DNA of 5,742 nt, taken from JANXVV01 sp038230975 (lineage in GTDB: Bacteria > Planctomycetota > Phycisphaerae > Tepidisphaerales > Tepidisphaeraceae). Position 1 is the stretch's first letter; each line of letters begins with the position of its first letter. The translations under genes were made by a program, and so were the position numbers. The notes beneath the pieces were generated by a model. It worked only from the letters and a program-made list of their open reading frames with translations, had not been told where the DNA came from and made no database searches. The stretch is from assembly GCA_038230975.1 (NCBI GenBank), contig JBBRMF010000319.1:1-5742 (forward strand). The letters are read 5' to 3'. Of the stretch, positions 1-5,158 are shown piece after piece.

Positions 1-111
1 CCCTCTCCCGGTACTCCGGGGGAGGGTTGGGGTGGGGGAAATCCGCTGAACCACGTCAATTTATCGAAAAAGACCCCCACCCTTCCCTCCCCCGGAGTAC
101 CAGGAGAGGGG
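1..111. repeat. Imperfect inverted repeat, dispersed palindromic element type
   Basis: The left arm (1-38) and right arm (74-111) are near-perfect reverse complements with a few mismatches, separated by a 35-base AT-richer centre. Each arm also holds a smaller self-complementary core around GGTACTCCGG, so the element can fold as one long hairpin or as two short ones. The left arm begins at base 1 and may continue outside the window. The pattern (CCCTCTCCC, a short spacer, then GGGAGGG followed by GGGTGGGG) resembles short dispersed repeats common between genes in planctomycetes and proteobacteria. There is no transposase and no clear target-site duplication, so it could be a MITE-like or REP-like unit, or the transcription end of a gene to the left. 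Confidence 0.75.
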
Positions 112-202
112 ATAATACCCGCCGATCTTGTCACGCACCCGTCGCACGTCGCACAATATTTTCACGAACTTTATCTATCGCTCCCTCTAATACAAAACGC
201 GT

Positions 203-208
203 TACAAT
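203..208 (+). promoter_or_regulatory. Possible -10 box (TACAAT) directly before the small gene
   Basis: TACAAT matches the sigma-70 -10 consensus at five of six bases. Its position would put transcription start at or next to the ATG at 215. No convincing -35 hexamer is found 16-18 bases upstream, so this is weak. The palindromic AAAACGCGTT just before it (194-203) could be an activator or repressor site. Confidence 0.3.
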
Positions 209-214
209 GGCTGA

Positions 215-409
215 ATGTTGAATGAAGCCGCTACAATTCGGTTCGACGACCAGGCGACCAAGAGCGAGGCGTTGGTGATTGTGCGTTATAATGACTCCAC
301 TGTTACGCTGGCTCTTTCCCATCATTACGACGGGGACATCCTGGTGGCGATGAGCAAAGAAGCTGCTAGGCAGCTTCTAAAAGCGTTAACGATTGCCGTC
401 GAGAATTGA
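215..409 (+). CDS. Small conserved-looking hypothetical protein, 64 aa
   Basis: I do not recognise a named family. The 64-residue product looks like a real protein: alternating strands (residues 19-25 ALVIVRY, 29-34 TVTLAL), a DGDILV turn near 39-44 and a C-terminal amphipathic helix (MSKEAARQLLKALTIAVEN). That beta-beta-beta-helix order suggests a compact soluble cytoplasmic fold. It has no signal peptide, membrane segment or cysteine. Similar small proteins with a 'DGDI-V-MS-E-AR-L--AL' ending are, from memory, seen in planctomycetes; this is inference. The ATG at 215 has no Shine-Dalgarno site, and a TACAAT box 7 bases upstream raises the possibility of a leaderless mRNA. It lies 164 bases before purA, which has its own promoter, so no operon is implied. 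Confidence 0.55.
   Translation: MLNEAATIRFDDQATKSEALVIVRYNDSTVTLALSHHYDGDILVAMSKEAARQLLKALTIAVEN
358..378 (+). repeat. Perfect 9-bp hairpin inside the small gene
   Basis: AGAAGCTGC (358-366) and GCAGCTTCT (370-378) are exact reverse complements around a TAG loop, followed by AAAAGCG. The hairpin lies about 30 bases before the stop codon and encodes Lys-Glu-Ala-Ala-Arg-Gln-Leu-Leu. It lacks a T-tract, so it is not an intrinsic terminator. It might be chance, or it might stabilise the short mRNA's 3' end. Confidence 0.5.
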
Positions 410-485
410 TCGGAGAATTCCGTTGTAGTATCTACGTTCAACAAAACGACGGTCGGGATTCGCGGCCACGCAAATTCCCCGGCGC

Positions 486-514
486 TTGACACCCACTCTG
501 CCCGCTTTTACTTT
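486..514 (+). promoter_or_regulatory. Sigma-70-type promoter for purA
   Basis: A perfect -35 box TTGACA (486-491) is followed after 17 bases by TACTTT (509-514), which keeps the key TA and final T of the -10 box. Transcription would start near 521, giving a leader of about 53 bases before the purA start. No riboswitch-like structure or clear PurR operator is visible in this short leader. Confidence 0.6.
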
Positions 515-557
515 CAACCGCTTGGCCTGCGAATCGCCCCGGATGTTTACGCGAATG

Positions 558-564
558 AAAGAGG
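558..564 (+). promoter_or_regulatory. Ribosome binding site of purA
   Basis: AAAGAGG ends 9 bases before the GTG at 574. It decides the start, since the ATG codons at 543 and 555 are not in the purA frame. Confidence 0.6.
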
Positions 565-573
565 TTTCCCGAC

Positions 574-1869
574 GTGACAAGTTTTCTACAAGGCAATACG
601 TGTGTTTTCGGCCTTCAATGGGGCGATGAAGGCAAGGGAAAAATCGTCGACTACATCACCGAACACGCCGAAGTCGTCGTTCGATACTGCGGTGGAGCCA
701 ACGCAGGGCATACGGTTCGTATCGGTGGGGAAAAATATTCGACTCACCTTTTGCCGGTCGGCATCTTTCGGCCGGGTGTCATGAACCTCATCGCCAATGG
801 AGTGGTACTTGATCCGGAGACGCTCTTCAAGGAAATCGACGGCATGATTGCGCGAGGGGTTGCGGTCTCACCCCAAAATCTGCGCGTCAGCTATAAGACG
901 CATCTGGTGATGCCCTGGCACAAGCAGGAAGACGCCGCGCGAGAATCCAGCAGTGGTGACGGGGCGATCGGAACGACCAGGCGTGGCATCGGCCCCACGT
1001 ACGCCGACAAAATGCAGCGAAGCACCGCCATCCGAGTGGCCGATTTGCAACAGGAAGAAAAGCTCAAGCAACGTATTTGCAGCATTTGCACCGAACGAAA
1101 CAAAGTGCTGCACGTTTTGTACGATGCACCGCCATTGGATTGGAAGTCGATTTTTGAACAGTATCGTGATCTGGGGCGGCGACTGCTGCCGTTCGTGGAT
1201 GATGTCGGCCATCTGTTGCTGAACTACAAGAAGGCCGGAAAGCGGATCGTCTTTGAGGGCGCGCACGCCGCGTTGCTGGATATCGATCACGGCACATACC
1301 CATACGTCACCAGCAGCAGTTGCAGCGCGCTTGGTTTATTCACGGGTGCCGGCGTCCCCCCCCAGACGGTGCAGAATTTTGTCGGGATTATGAAGGCCTA
1401 CAGCACGCGCGTCGGGGGTGGGCCTTTCCCAACCGAACAAGACAATTCAACCGGAGTCTACATTCGCGAGCGCGGCAACGAATACGGCACGACGACCCGG
1501 CGTCCCCGTCGCTGCGGCTGGTTTGACGCCGTCGCGGTGCAATATGCATCTGACCTTTGCGGAACCACGGAAATTGCCCTGACGCTGTTGGACGTCCTCA
1601 GTGGATTAGATGTCATCAAAATCTGCGTTGGCTATAAGCATCGCGGTACGACATTGGACTATTTCCGAGCGGACATGGATATGTTGGCGGAAGTGGAGCC
1701 GATTTATGAAACTTTGACCGGCTGGAAGGCTGAGATCGGCGCCTGCCGTAGCTATGCGGAATTACCATCGGAAGCCAAAAATTATGTCAAGCGAATTGAA
1801 TCGCTCATCGGTGTGAAAATCAGTATGGTGAGCGTCGGGCCGGAAAGAACGCAAACTTTAATGCGATAG
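574..1869 (+). CDS. purA: Adenylosuccinate synthetase (EC 6.3.4.4)
   Basis: This cytoplasmic enzyme joins IMP and aspartate using GTP, the first committed step from IMP to AMP. At 431 residues it matches the usual length (E. coli 432) and is complete, starting at a GTG with a good ribosome binding site. Motifs in order: WGDEGKGK (16-23, catalytic Asp18), GGANAGHT (40-47, catalytic His46), GTTRRGIGP (133-141), FEGAHAALLDIDHGTYPYVTSS (227-248), STRVGGGPFPTE (277-288), TTTRRPRRCGWFD (306-318), LLDVLSGL (338-345) and SVGPERTQT (420-428). Several normally conserved positions differ from E. coli: Gln34 is Cys39, the Gly of GTTGRG is Arg136, Gln224 is His231, the Gly of TTGR is Arg309, and Lys331 of the guanine-binding TKLD is Leu338, while its Asp (Asp340) is kept. 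The overall match is unmistakable and the frame is intact. It is transcribed alone, between its own promoter and a hairpin. Confidence 0.97.
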   Translation: MTSFLQGNTCVFGLQWGDEGKGKIVDYITEHAEVVVRYCGGANAGHTVRIGGEKYSTHLLPVGIFRPGVMNLIANGVVLDPETLFKEIDGMIARGVAVSPQNLRVSYKTHLVMPWHKQEDAARESSSGDGAIGTTRRGIGPTYADKMQRSTAIRVADLQQEEKLKQRICSICTERNKVLHVLYDAPPLDWKSIFEQYRDLGRRLLPFVDDVGHLLLNYKKAGKRIVFEGAHAALLDIDHGTYPYVTSSSCSALGLFTGAGVPPQTVQNFVGIMKAYSTRVGGGPFPTEQDNSTGVYIRERGNEYGTTTRRPRRCGWFDAVAVQYASDLCGTTEIALTLLDVLSGLDVIKICVGYKHRGTTLDYFRADMDMLAEVEPIYETLTGWKAEIGACRSYAELPSEAKNYVKRIESLIGVKISMVSVGPERTQTLMR

Positions 1870-1913
1870 AATTTCTTCCTCAATTCAATTCGATAAAACC
1901 AGATCGCACTCCG

Positions 1914-1940
1914 GCGGGGTCACCCATAAAGTGACCCCGC
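1914..1940. terminator. Hairpin between convergent genes, probable terminator
   Basis: A perfect 10-bp GC-rich stem (GCGGGGTCAC at 1914-1923 and its complement at 1931-1940) closes a 7-base loop, CCATAAA. It lies 45 bases after the purA stop and 15 bases beyond the end of the minus-strand gene. Neither side has a proper T-tract directly after the stem, so termination may be weak, Rho-assisted, or replaced by mRNA 3'-end protection for both genes. Confidence 0.6.
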
Positions 1941-1954
1941 TCCGCCAAGTAATA

Positions 1955-2350
1955 TTACCGATTTACACGTCGCAGCAGGTGACCATCAGGGGCGACTTCA
2001 AGATAGAAATCGCCATGATCTCGATCATCAATGCGCACTCGGAAGAATGACCGATCTTCATCACGTACCAGTTGGGCAAACTCGATGGGGCGACCGTGGC
2101 GGTAGTCATCCACTCGATCGAGGACTCGGCCTGGAAGATCACGAATGCTCACGTCTTCGACACAGTTCCGATCGCGACGGACTTCTTGACGGACTTCTTG
2201 ACGGTGTTCTTCACGGTATTCTTGACGAGGATGGCAGACCTCACGATCAGAGCGGTAGTCGTGCCTCCATTCATCGGCTTTCGCCATCGAAGGTACTGCC
2301 GCAGAAACGCCTAGACCCAATACGGCGGACGCAATCAAACTAAAACGCAT
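1955..2350 (-). CDS. Small exported Arg/Glu-rich protein with possible PepSY-like C-terminus
   Basis: The 131-residue product starts with a clear Sec signal peptide: Arg2, a hydrophobic core (residues 4-20) and an AKA site predicting cleavage after Ala25. Residues 26-65 are highly charged and hold four tetrapeptide repeats (RQEY-REEH-RQEV-RQEV, 42-57) flanked by the only two cysteines, Cys39 and Cys63. Residues 66-131 predict a helix (IRDLPGRVLDRVDDY), then strands ending in DGDFYLEV-type and DGHLLRRV segments. This resembles PepSY-like or BLIP-like domains, where a helix precedes a strand pair closing with 'xxDGxxL'; that assignment is inference. AAAGGTG (2355-2361) gives a good ribosome binding site 4 bases before the ATG. 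The likely location is the periplasm or envelope. It is convergent with purA and divergent from the receiver gene, so probably monocistronic. Export is confident; function is unknown. Confidence 0.8.
   Translation of the reverse strand: MRFSLIASAVLGLGVSAAVPSMAKADEWRHDYRSDREVCHPRQEYREEHRQEVRQEVRRDRNCVEDVSIRDLPGRVLDRVDDYRHGRPIEFAQLVRDEDRSFFRVRIDDRDHGDFYLEVAPDGHLLRRVNR
2179..2226 (-). repeat. Four tandem 12-bp units inside the exported protein gene
   Basis: Four 12-base units follow without gaps: GGACTTCTTGAC twice exactly, then GGTGTTCTTCAC and GGTATTCTTGAC. The period is in frame, and on the minus strand each unit encodes Arg-(Gln/Glu)-Glu-(Val/His/Tyr). The two identical copies suggest recent duplication by replication slippage, and copy number may vary between strains. 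Confidence 0.85.
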
Positions 2351-2354
2351 AAAG

Positions 2355-2361
2355 CACCTTT
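2355..2361 (-). promoter_or_regulatory. Ribosome binding site of the exported protein gene
   Basis: On the minus strand this reads AAAGGTG, 4 bases before the ATG at 2350. It supports this start, which also gives a complete signal peptide. Confidence 0.6.
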
Positions 2362-2495
2362 CAAGTTGATTTACTCAAAATTTGTTTTCGTCTCGAACAC
2401 TCCATAAGACAGTTCGCGAACGAATTGGTTAGGAGGCGTCCCCGCCACGTTACAGTCCGCTTATCTTTCTTAATTTGCCATTCTGGTTTATCACG

Positions 2496-2523
2496 TTGCA
2501 ACCCCCCATCCGCAGAGTATGAT
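2496..2523 (+). promoter_or_regulatory. Sigma-70-type promoter for the stand-alone receiver gene
   Basis: TTGCAA (2496-2501) is followed after 16 bases by TATGAT (2518-2523), a five-of-six match to the -10 box. Transcription would start near 2530 and give a leader of about 37 bases. The rest of this 216-base divergent gap holds only a 10-base palindrome, GTTCGCGAAC (2412-2421), and no confident promoter for the minus-strand gene. Confidence 0.5.
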
Positions 2524-2566
2524 CCGTTTGCTTCAGCTTTTTGTTTATTAACCGCGATGGAGTGGG

Positions 2567-3166
2567 ATGTCCGGGGTTAAGTTATCCGTTTCGCGGCCTG
2601 CTGGCCGAGCTCTGCTAATCGGCAATGAAAGTTGCCGTCCAGAATCCTCACAGCTATTGCAGCGATTGGGATTTTCCTGCGAGCATGTGGACGACGCCTA
2701 CGCTGCAATGGTGGAACTCGCGCGACAACCTCGCGGATTTGGCGCGATAGTTGTGAGCTTGAATAGTTTCTATCGCGAAGAATTGCAGTTCATCACCGCC
2801 TTAAAGCGAATTTGGCCGCAAGTTGAGATCTGGCTCACCCTTACGGACGGTCGCGCCGCCGCTCTGGCTGAAGCGATGCGGCTGGGAGCCGACGGATTAC
2901 TGAATGAAGAAGGCTGGCACCGCACCGCCATCGCCCTGCCCCCCATCGCGGTAACATCCGTCTCACCTGTTTTCCCGGCAAGGCATAGTTTGTCGGATAA
3001 AAGCGCAATGCCGACCGAAACGCGGCGGGGATTATCCTCCGAGGCACCAGAATCGCATGTGGATCAATATCTGGATGAGTCAACCGGCGAACCGGTGCTC
3101 ACTGCCGAAGAGCTTCGAGCTTTACTTTACGAGCCACCTGAGTCGATTCACGCCCAAAACGAATAA
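2567..3166 (+). CDS. Stand-alone receiver-like protein without phosphorylation residues
   Basis: Residues 13-117 of this 199-residue protein follow the beta/alpha rhythm of a response-regulator receiver: ALLIGN (15-20), an AAMVELA helix (46-52), AIVVSLN (60-66), VEIWLTLTD (86-94) and LGADGLLN (106-113). The phosphorylation residues are missing. The acidic pair after the first strand is absent, the phospho-acceptor Asp position is Ser64, and the Lys of the fifth strand is Asn113, so it is a pseudo-receiver. Residues 121-175 are Ser/Pro/Glu-rich and probably disordered. A short predicted helix, VLTAEELRALLYEPP (178-191 region), ends the protein and could dock a partner. There is no DNA-binding or enzyme domain. 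GGAG (2559-2562) lies 4 bases before the ATG. The next gene, 134 bases downstream on the same strand, begins with a related pseudo-receiver, so the two probably act together; this is inference. Confidence 0.8.
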   Translation: MSGVKLSVSRPAGRALLIGNESCRPESSQLLQRLGFSCEHVDDAYAAMVELARQPRGFGAIVVSLNSFYREELQFITALKRIWPQVEIWLTLTDGRAAALAEAMRLGADGLLNEEGWHRTAIALPPIAVTSVSPVFPARHSLSDKSAMPTETRRGLSSEAPESHVDQYLDESTGEPVLTAEELRALLYEPPESIHAQNE

Positions 3167-3300
3167 CACCTATTTCGTTGCGTGTGATAATAAACGCGTT
3201 TTACGGTCCGAAATATGTTAAGATGAACGTGTGGAAGCGGTCGAGAGATGAGCGCCGCGCATCAAAGTGACTTCATGCACCGGAATCACCCACGGTAATT

Positions 3301-4734
3301 ATGGTTCGCCTGACGCAAGAACATATCCTCCTGATTGGCGATCTCCGGCGGGAATTGGAGCCGGCATTGACGCAAGCTGCCCCCAGCGCACGCGTCACGC
3401 GGGTTGACAATTTGTTTGAGGCGATGGCGGAACTCGCGGGCAACGGATACAGCGCGGTGGTTGCGAATGCCGAGCCGATCGAAAGGCGCCCCGAGGCTGC
3501 CGTTCGTGCGCTTCGCGAACTTGCGGGCGACGGACGGGTCATCTTGTTCGGTCATCCCACACTGGAACCCGTCTCCCGGAAAATGCTTGAATTCGGGTGC
3601 GACGATTACATCATAACTCCCGCAAATCCGACGGAACTACAGCAGATTTTCGGCACTCCTCTGTTGCGGCTGACGCAGGAGAACCACGTCGCTATCAAAG
3701 ATGAAGCCGGCGACGCCCTCAGTAAACACGAATCACCCGCTGCCACTGCGGAATCAGCATGTGTCGAGCCTCTGCTTTCAGTGCTTCATACCGTGCCGCT
3801 AGCCGATGTCATGCTGGATGCACTCGCTCAAAGTCCCGGCTCGGCACCGGCCACCGCAGTAAAGACGATCAACGCCATCATCCGCCCGGCGTTCGAGATG
3901 GTCTATCAACCCATCAGCCATGAGCCGCTATCCGTCGATGACTTTTACGCCGTTCAATCGCTGCCCGTCCGCGTGGGGAACGAAACGGTTGGGCATCTGC
4001 ATCTGGGAATCCGATCAGAAGTTGATGAATCGGTCGCCCGTCATTTCCTCTCTCAGGCTTCCGCAGCCCTTGGCAAAGTGGCGGCGCTACAGGATCGGTA
4101 CAATCGGCTTTATAAGCTTGCCATCACGGACCAGTTGACGGGGGTCTACAATCGCCGCCATTTCGAGATGTTTTTGGCGTCCATTTTGGAGCGCGCCAAG
4201 ACCCTGCGATTCCAAGTCACGCTACTGCTGTTTGACATCGATAATTTCAAAAAATACAACGATGAGTGCGGCCATGCCATGGGCGACAACATTCTAAAGG
4301 AAACCGCCGGCCTCATGCGAAAGTGCTGCCGTGAGCACGATCTGGTCGCGCGAATCGGTGGCGACGAATTTGCGGTGGTGTTCTGGGAAAAAGAACTCCC
4401 CCGCCAGCCCAAAGATCCCGCCCGATCCGTCGCACATGGCAGGGTTCCGCTGGAGCCTTTGCAAATCCTGAAACGGTTTCGTAAGGCGATTTCAACCAGT
4501 GAATTCAGCGGGCTTGGTGCCAGCGGGCGCGGAAGCCTGACGATTAGCGGTGGGCTGGCTAGTTTTCCGTGGGATGGCCGTAACGTTACGGAACTGGTCG
4601 AAGCCGCAGATCGGGCGCTGACGTTTGGTGCGAAAAAAGGTGGGAAAAACAGTATCTATCTCGTCGGCGGCGATGCCCAGACCTGGGACGATGAAGTGAA
4701 AGACGATAAGACCCCCGACCCCGAATCGCCGTAG
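3301..4734 (+). CDS. Diguanylate cyclase: pseudo-receiver, GAF-like segment, GGDEF
   Basis: This 477-residue cytoplasmic protein should make cyclic di-GMP from two GTP. Residues 8-118 form a receiver-like domain lacking phosphorylation residues: the acceptor position is Asn56 and the fifth-strand Lys is Thr106 (IITPANPTEL). Residues about 160-262 look like a degenerate GAF sensor (LPVRVGNETVGHLHLGI, then a long helix). A coiled helix (255-272) leads into the GGDEF domain (272-455): ITDQLTGVYNRRHF, metal-binding Asp312 in FDIDNFKKYND, RIGGDEF with an intact active-site GGDEF at 353-357, and RxxD at 344-347, the product-inhibition site five residues before it. About 25 extra residues (362-386) follow GGDEF. 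An acidic tail ends the protein. The ATG at 3301 is the first in-frame start after a TGA at 3268, but it has no Shine-Dalgarno site. A hairpin terminator follows. Enzyme activity is very likely; the input signal is unknown. Confidence 0.93.
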   Translation: MVRLTQEHILLIGDLRRELEPALTQAAPSARVTRVDNLFEAMAELAGNGYSAVVANAEPIERRPEAAVRALRELAGDGRVILFGHPTLEPVSRKMLEFGCDDYIITPANPTELQQIFGTPLLRLTQENHVAIKDEAGDALSKHESPAATAESACVEPLLSVLHTVPLADVMLDALAQSPGSAPATAVKTINAIIRPAFEMVYQPISHEPLSVDDFYAVQSLPVRVGNETVGHLHLGIRSEVDESVARHFLSQASAALGKVAALQDRYNRLYKLAITDQLTGVYNRRHFEMFLASILERAKTLRFQVTLLLFDIDNFKKYNDECGHAMGDNILKETAGLMRKCCREHDLVARIGGDEFAVVFWEKELPRQPKDPARSVAHGRVPLEPLQILKRFRKAISTSEFSGLGASGRGSLTISGGLASFPWDGRNVTELVEAADRALTFGAKKGGKNSIYLVGGDAQTWDDEVKDDKTPDPESP

Positions 4735-4789
4735 ACAACCCGGTTATTCTTCAAGCCAAATCAACCGCCAGATATTCCCCCAATCAATA

Positions 4790-4817
4790 AAGCCCGGCGA
4801 AAAATTTCGCCGGGCTT
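4790..4817. terminator. Bidirectional intrinsic terminator between the cyclase gene and rplU
   Basis: AAGCCCGGCG and CGCCGGGCTT form a strong GC-rich stem extended by A-T pairs around an A/T loop. It sits 55 bases after the cyclase stop and 30 bases after the rplU stop. Outside the stem the minus-strand side reads CTTTATTGATTG and the plus-strand side CTTGCATACTTTT. Both are T-rich, so the hairpin can serve both convergent genes. Confidence 0.8.
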
Positions 4818-4846
4818 GCATACTTTTGATTCAGCAATGCGCTGTC

Positions 4847-5158
4847 TCAGGCATTGATTGAAGTGATCTTCACTTCGGTATATTTCTGGCGATGGCCGAT
4901 TTTCTTATGAAAACCTTTACGGCAGCGATACTTGACCGAAACAACCTTCGGCCCTTTGACCGCACCGATGACATCCGCCACAACCGTTGCCCCGGAGAGC
5001 ATCGGCTGACCGATCTTGGCCGTACCGTCGCCACCGACGAACAGAACCTTATCGAAAGTCACGGTCTTCGTGCCTTCTTCAACCTTGCGGTCAATCTTGA
5101 TCCGATCACCGCTGGTGACTTTGAATTGCGTGCCGCTGTCGTCAATAATCGCGTACAT
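4847..5158 (-). CDS. rplU: 50S ribosomal protein L21 (bL21)
   Basis: This large-subunit protein binds 23S rRNA. At 103 residues it is the normal length. The start MYAIIDDSGTQFKV (usual form MYAII-GGKQYKV), VLFVGGDG (38-45) and the C-terminal RNA-binding signature VKYRCRKGFHKKIGHRQKYTEVKI (75-98) are diagnostic. GGAG (complement of 5166-5169) lies 7 bases before the ATG, and a good promoter sits at 5212-5239. In most bacteria rpmA (L27) follows immediately. Here a terminator and then a convergent gene follow, so rplU is apparently a single-gene unit. The stop codon of the upstream frame directly touches its ATG. Confidence 0.97.
   Translation of the reverse strand: MYAIIDDSGTQFKVTSGDRIKIDRKVEEGTKTVTFDKVLFVGGDGTAKIGQPMLSGATVVADVIGAVKGPKVVSVKYRCRKGFHKKIGHRQKYTEVKITSINA

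Noticed and set aside
27..221. 64-codon + strand frame across the inverted repeat
   Set aside because: It translates the palindromic repeat and has no ribosome binding site; the product is low-complexity Pro/Arg/Ser.
386..580. 64-codon minus-strand frame between the small gene and purA
   Set aside because: It overlaps the end of the small gene and the purA promoter, and its Arg/Val-rich product looks like an antisense shadow.
868..1290. 140-codon minus-strand frame inside purA
   Set aside because: It is fully antisense to a strongly conserved enzyme gene, and its translation has no protein-like motifs.
2047..2343. 98-codon + strand frame opposite the exported protein gene
   Set aside because: The minus strand has a clear signal peptide and ribosome binding site; the + strand product (LLDGLLDGVLHGILDE) is only the tandem repeat read backwards.
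2567..3166. Stand-alone receiver as a normal CheY-like phospho-receiver
   Set aside because: The acidic pair, acceptor Asp and conserved Lys are all missing.
3273..3555. Two overlapping 89-codon minus-strand frames over the cyclase start
   Set aside because: Both are antisense to the pseudo-receiver, rich in Arg/Ser/Ala and without any recognisable feature.
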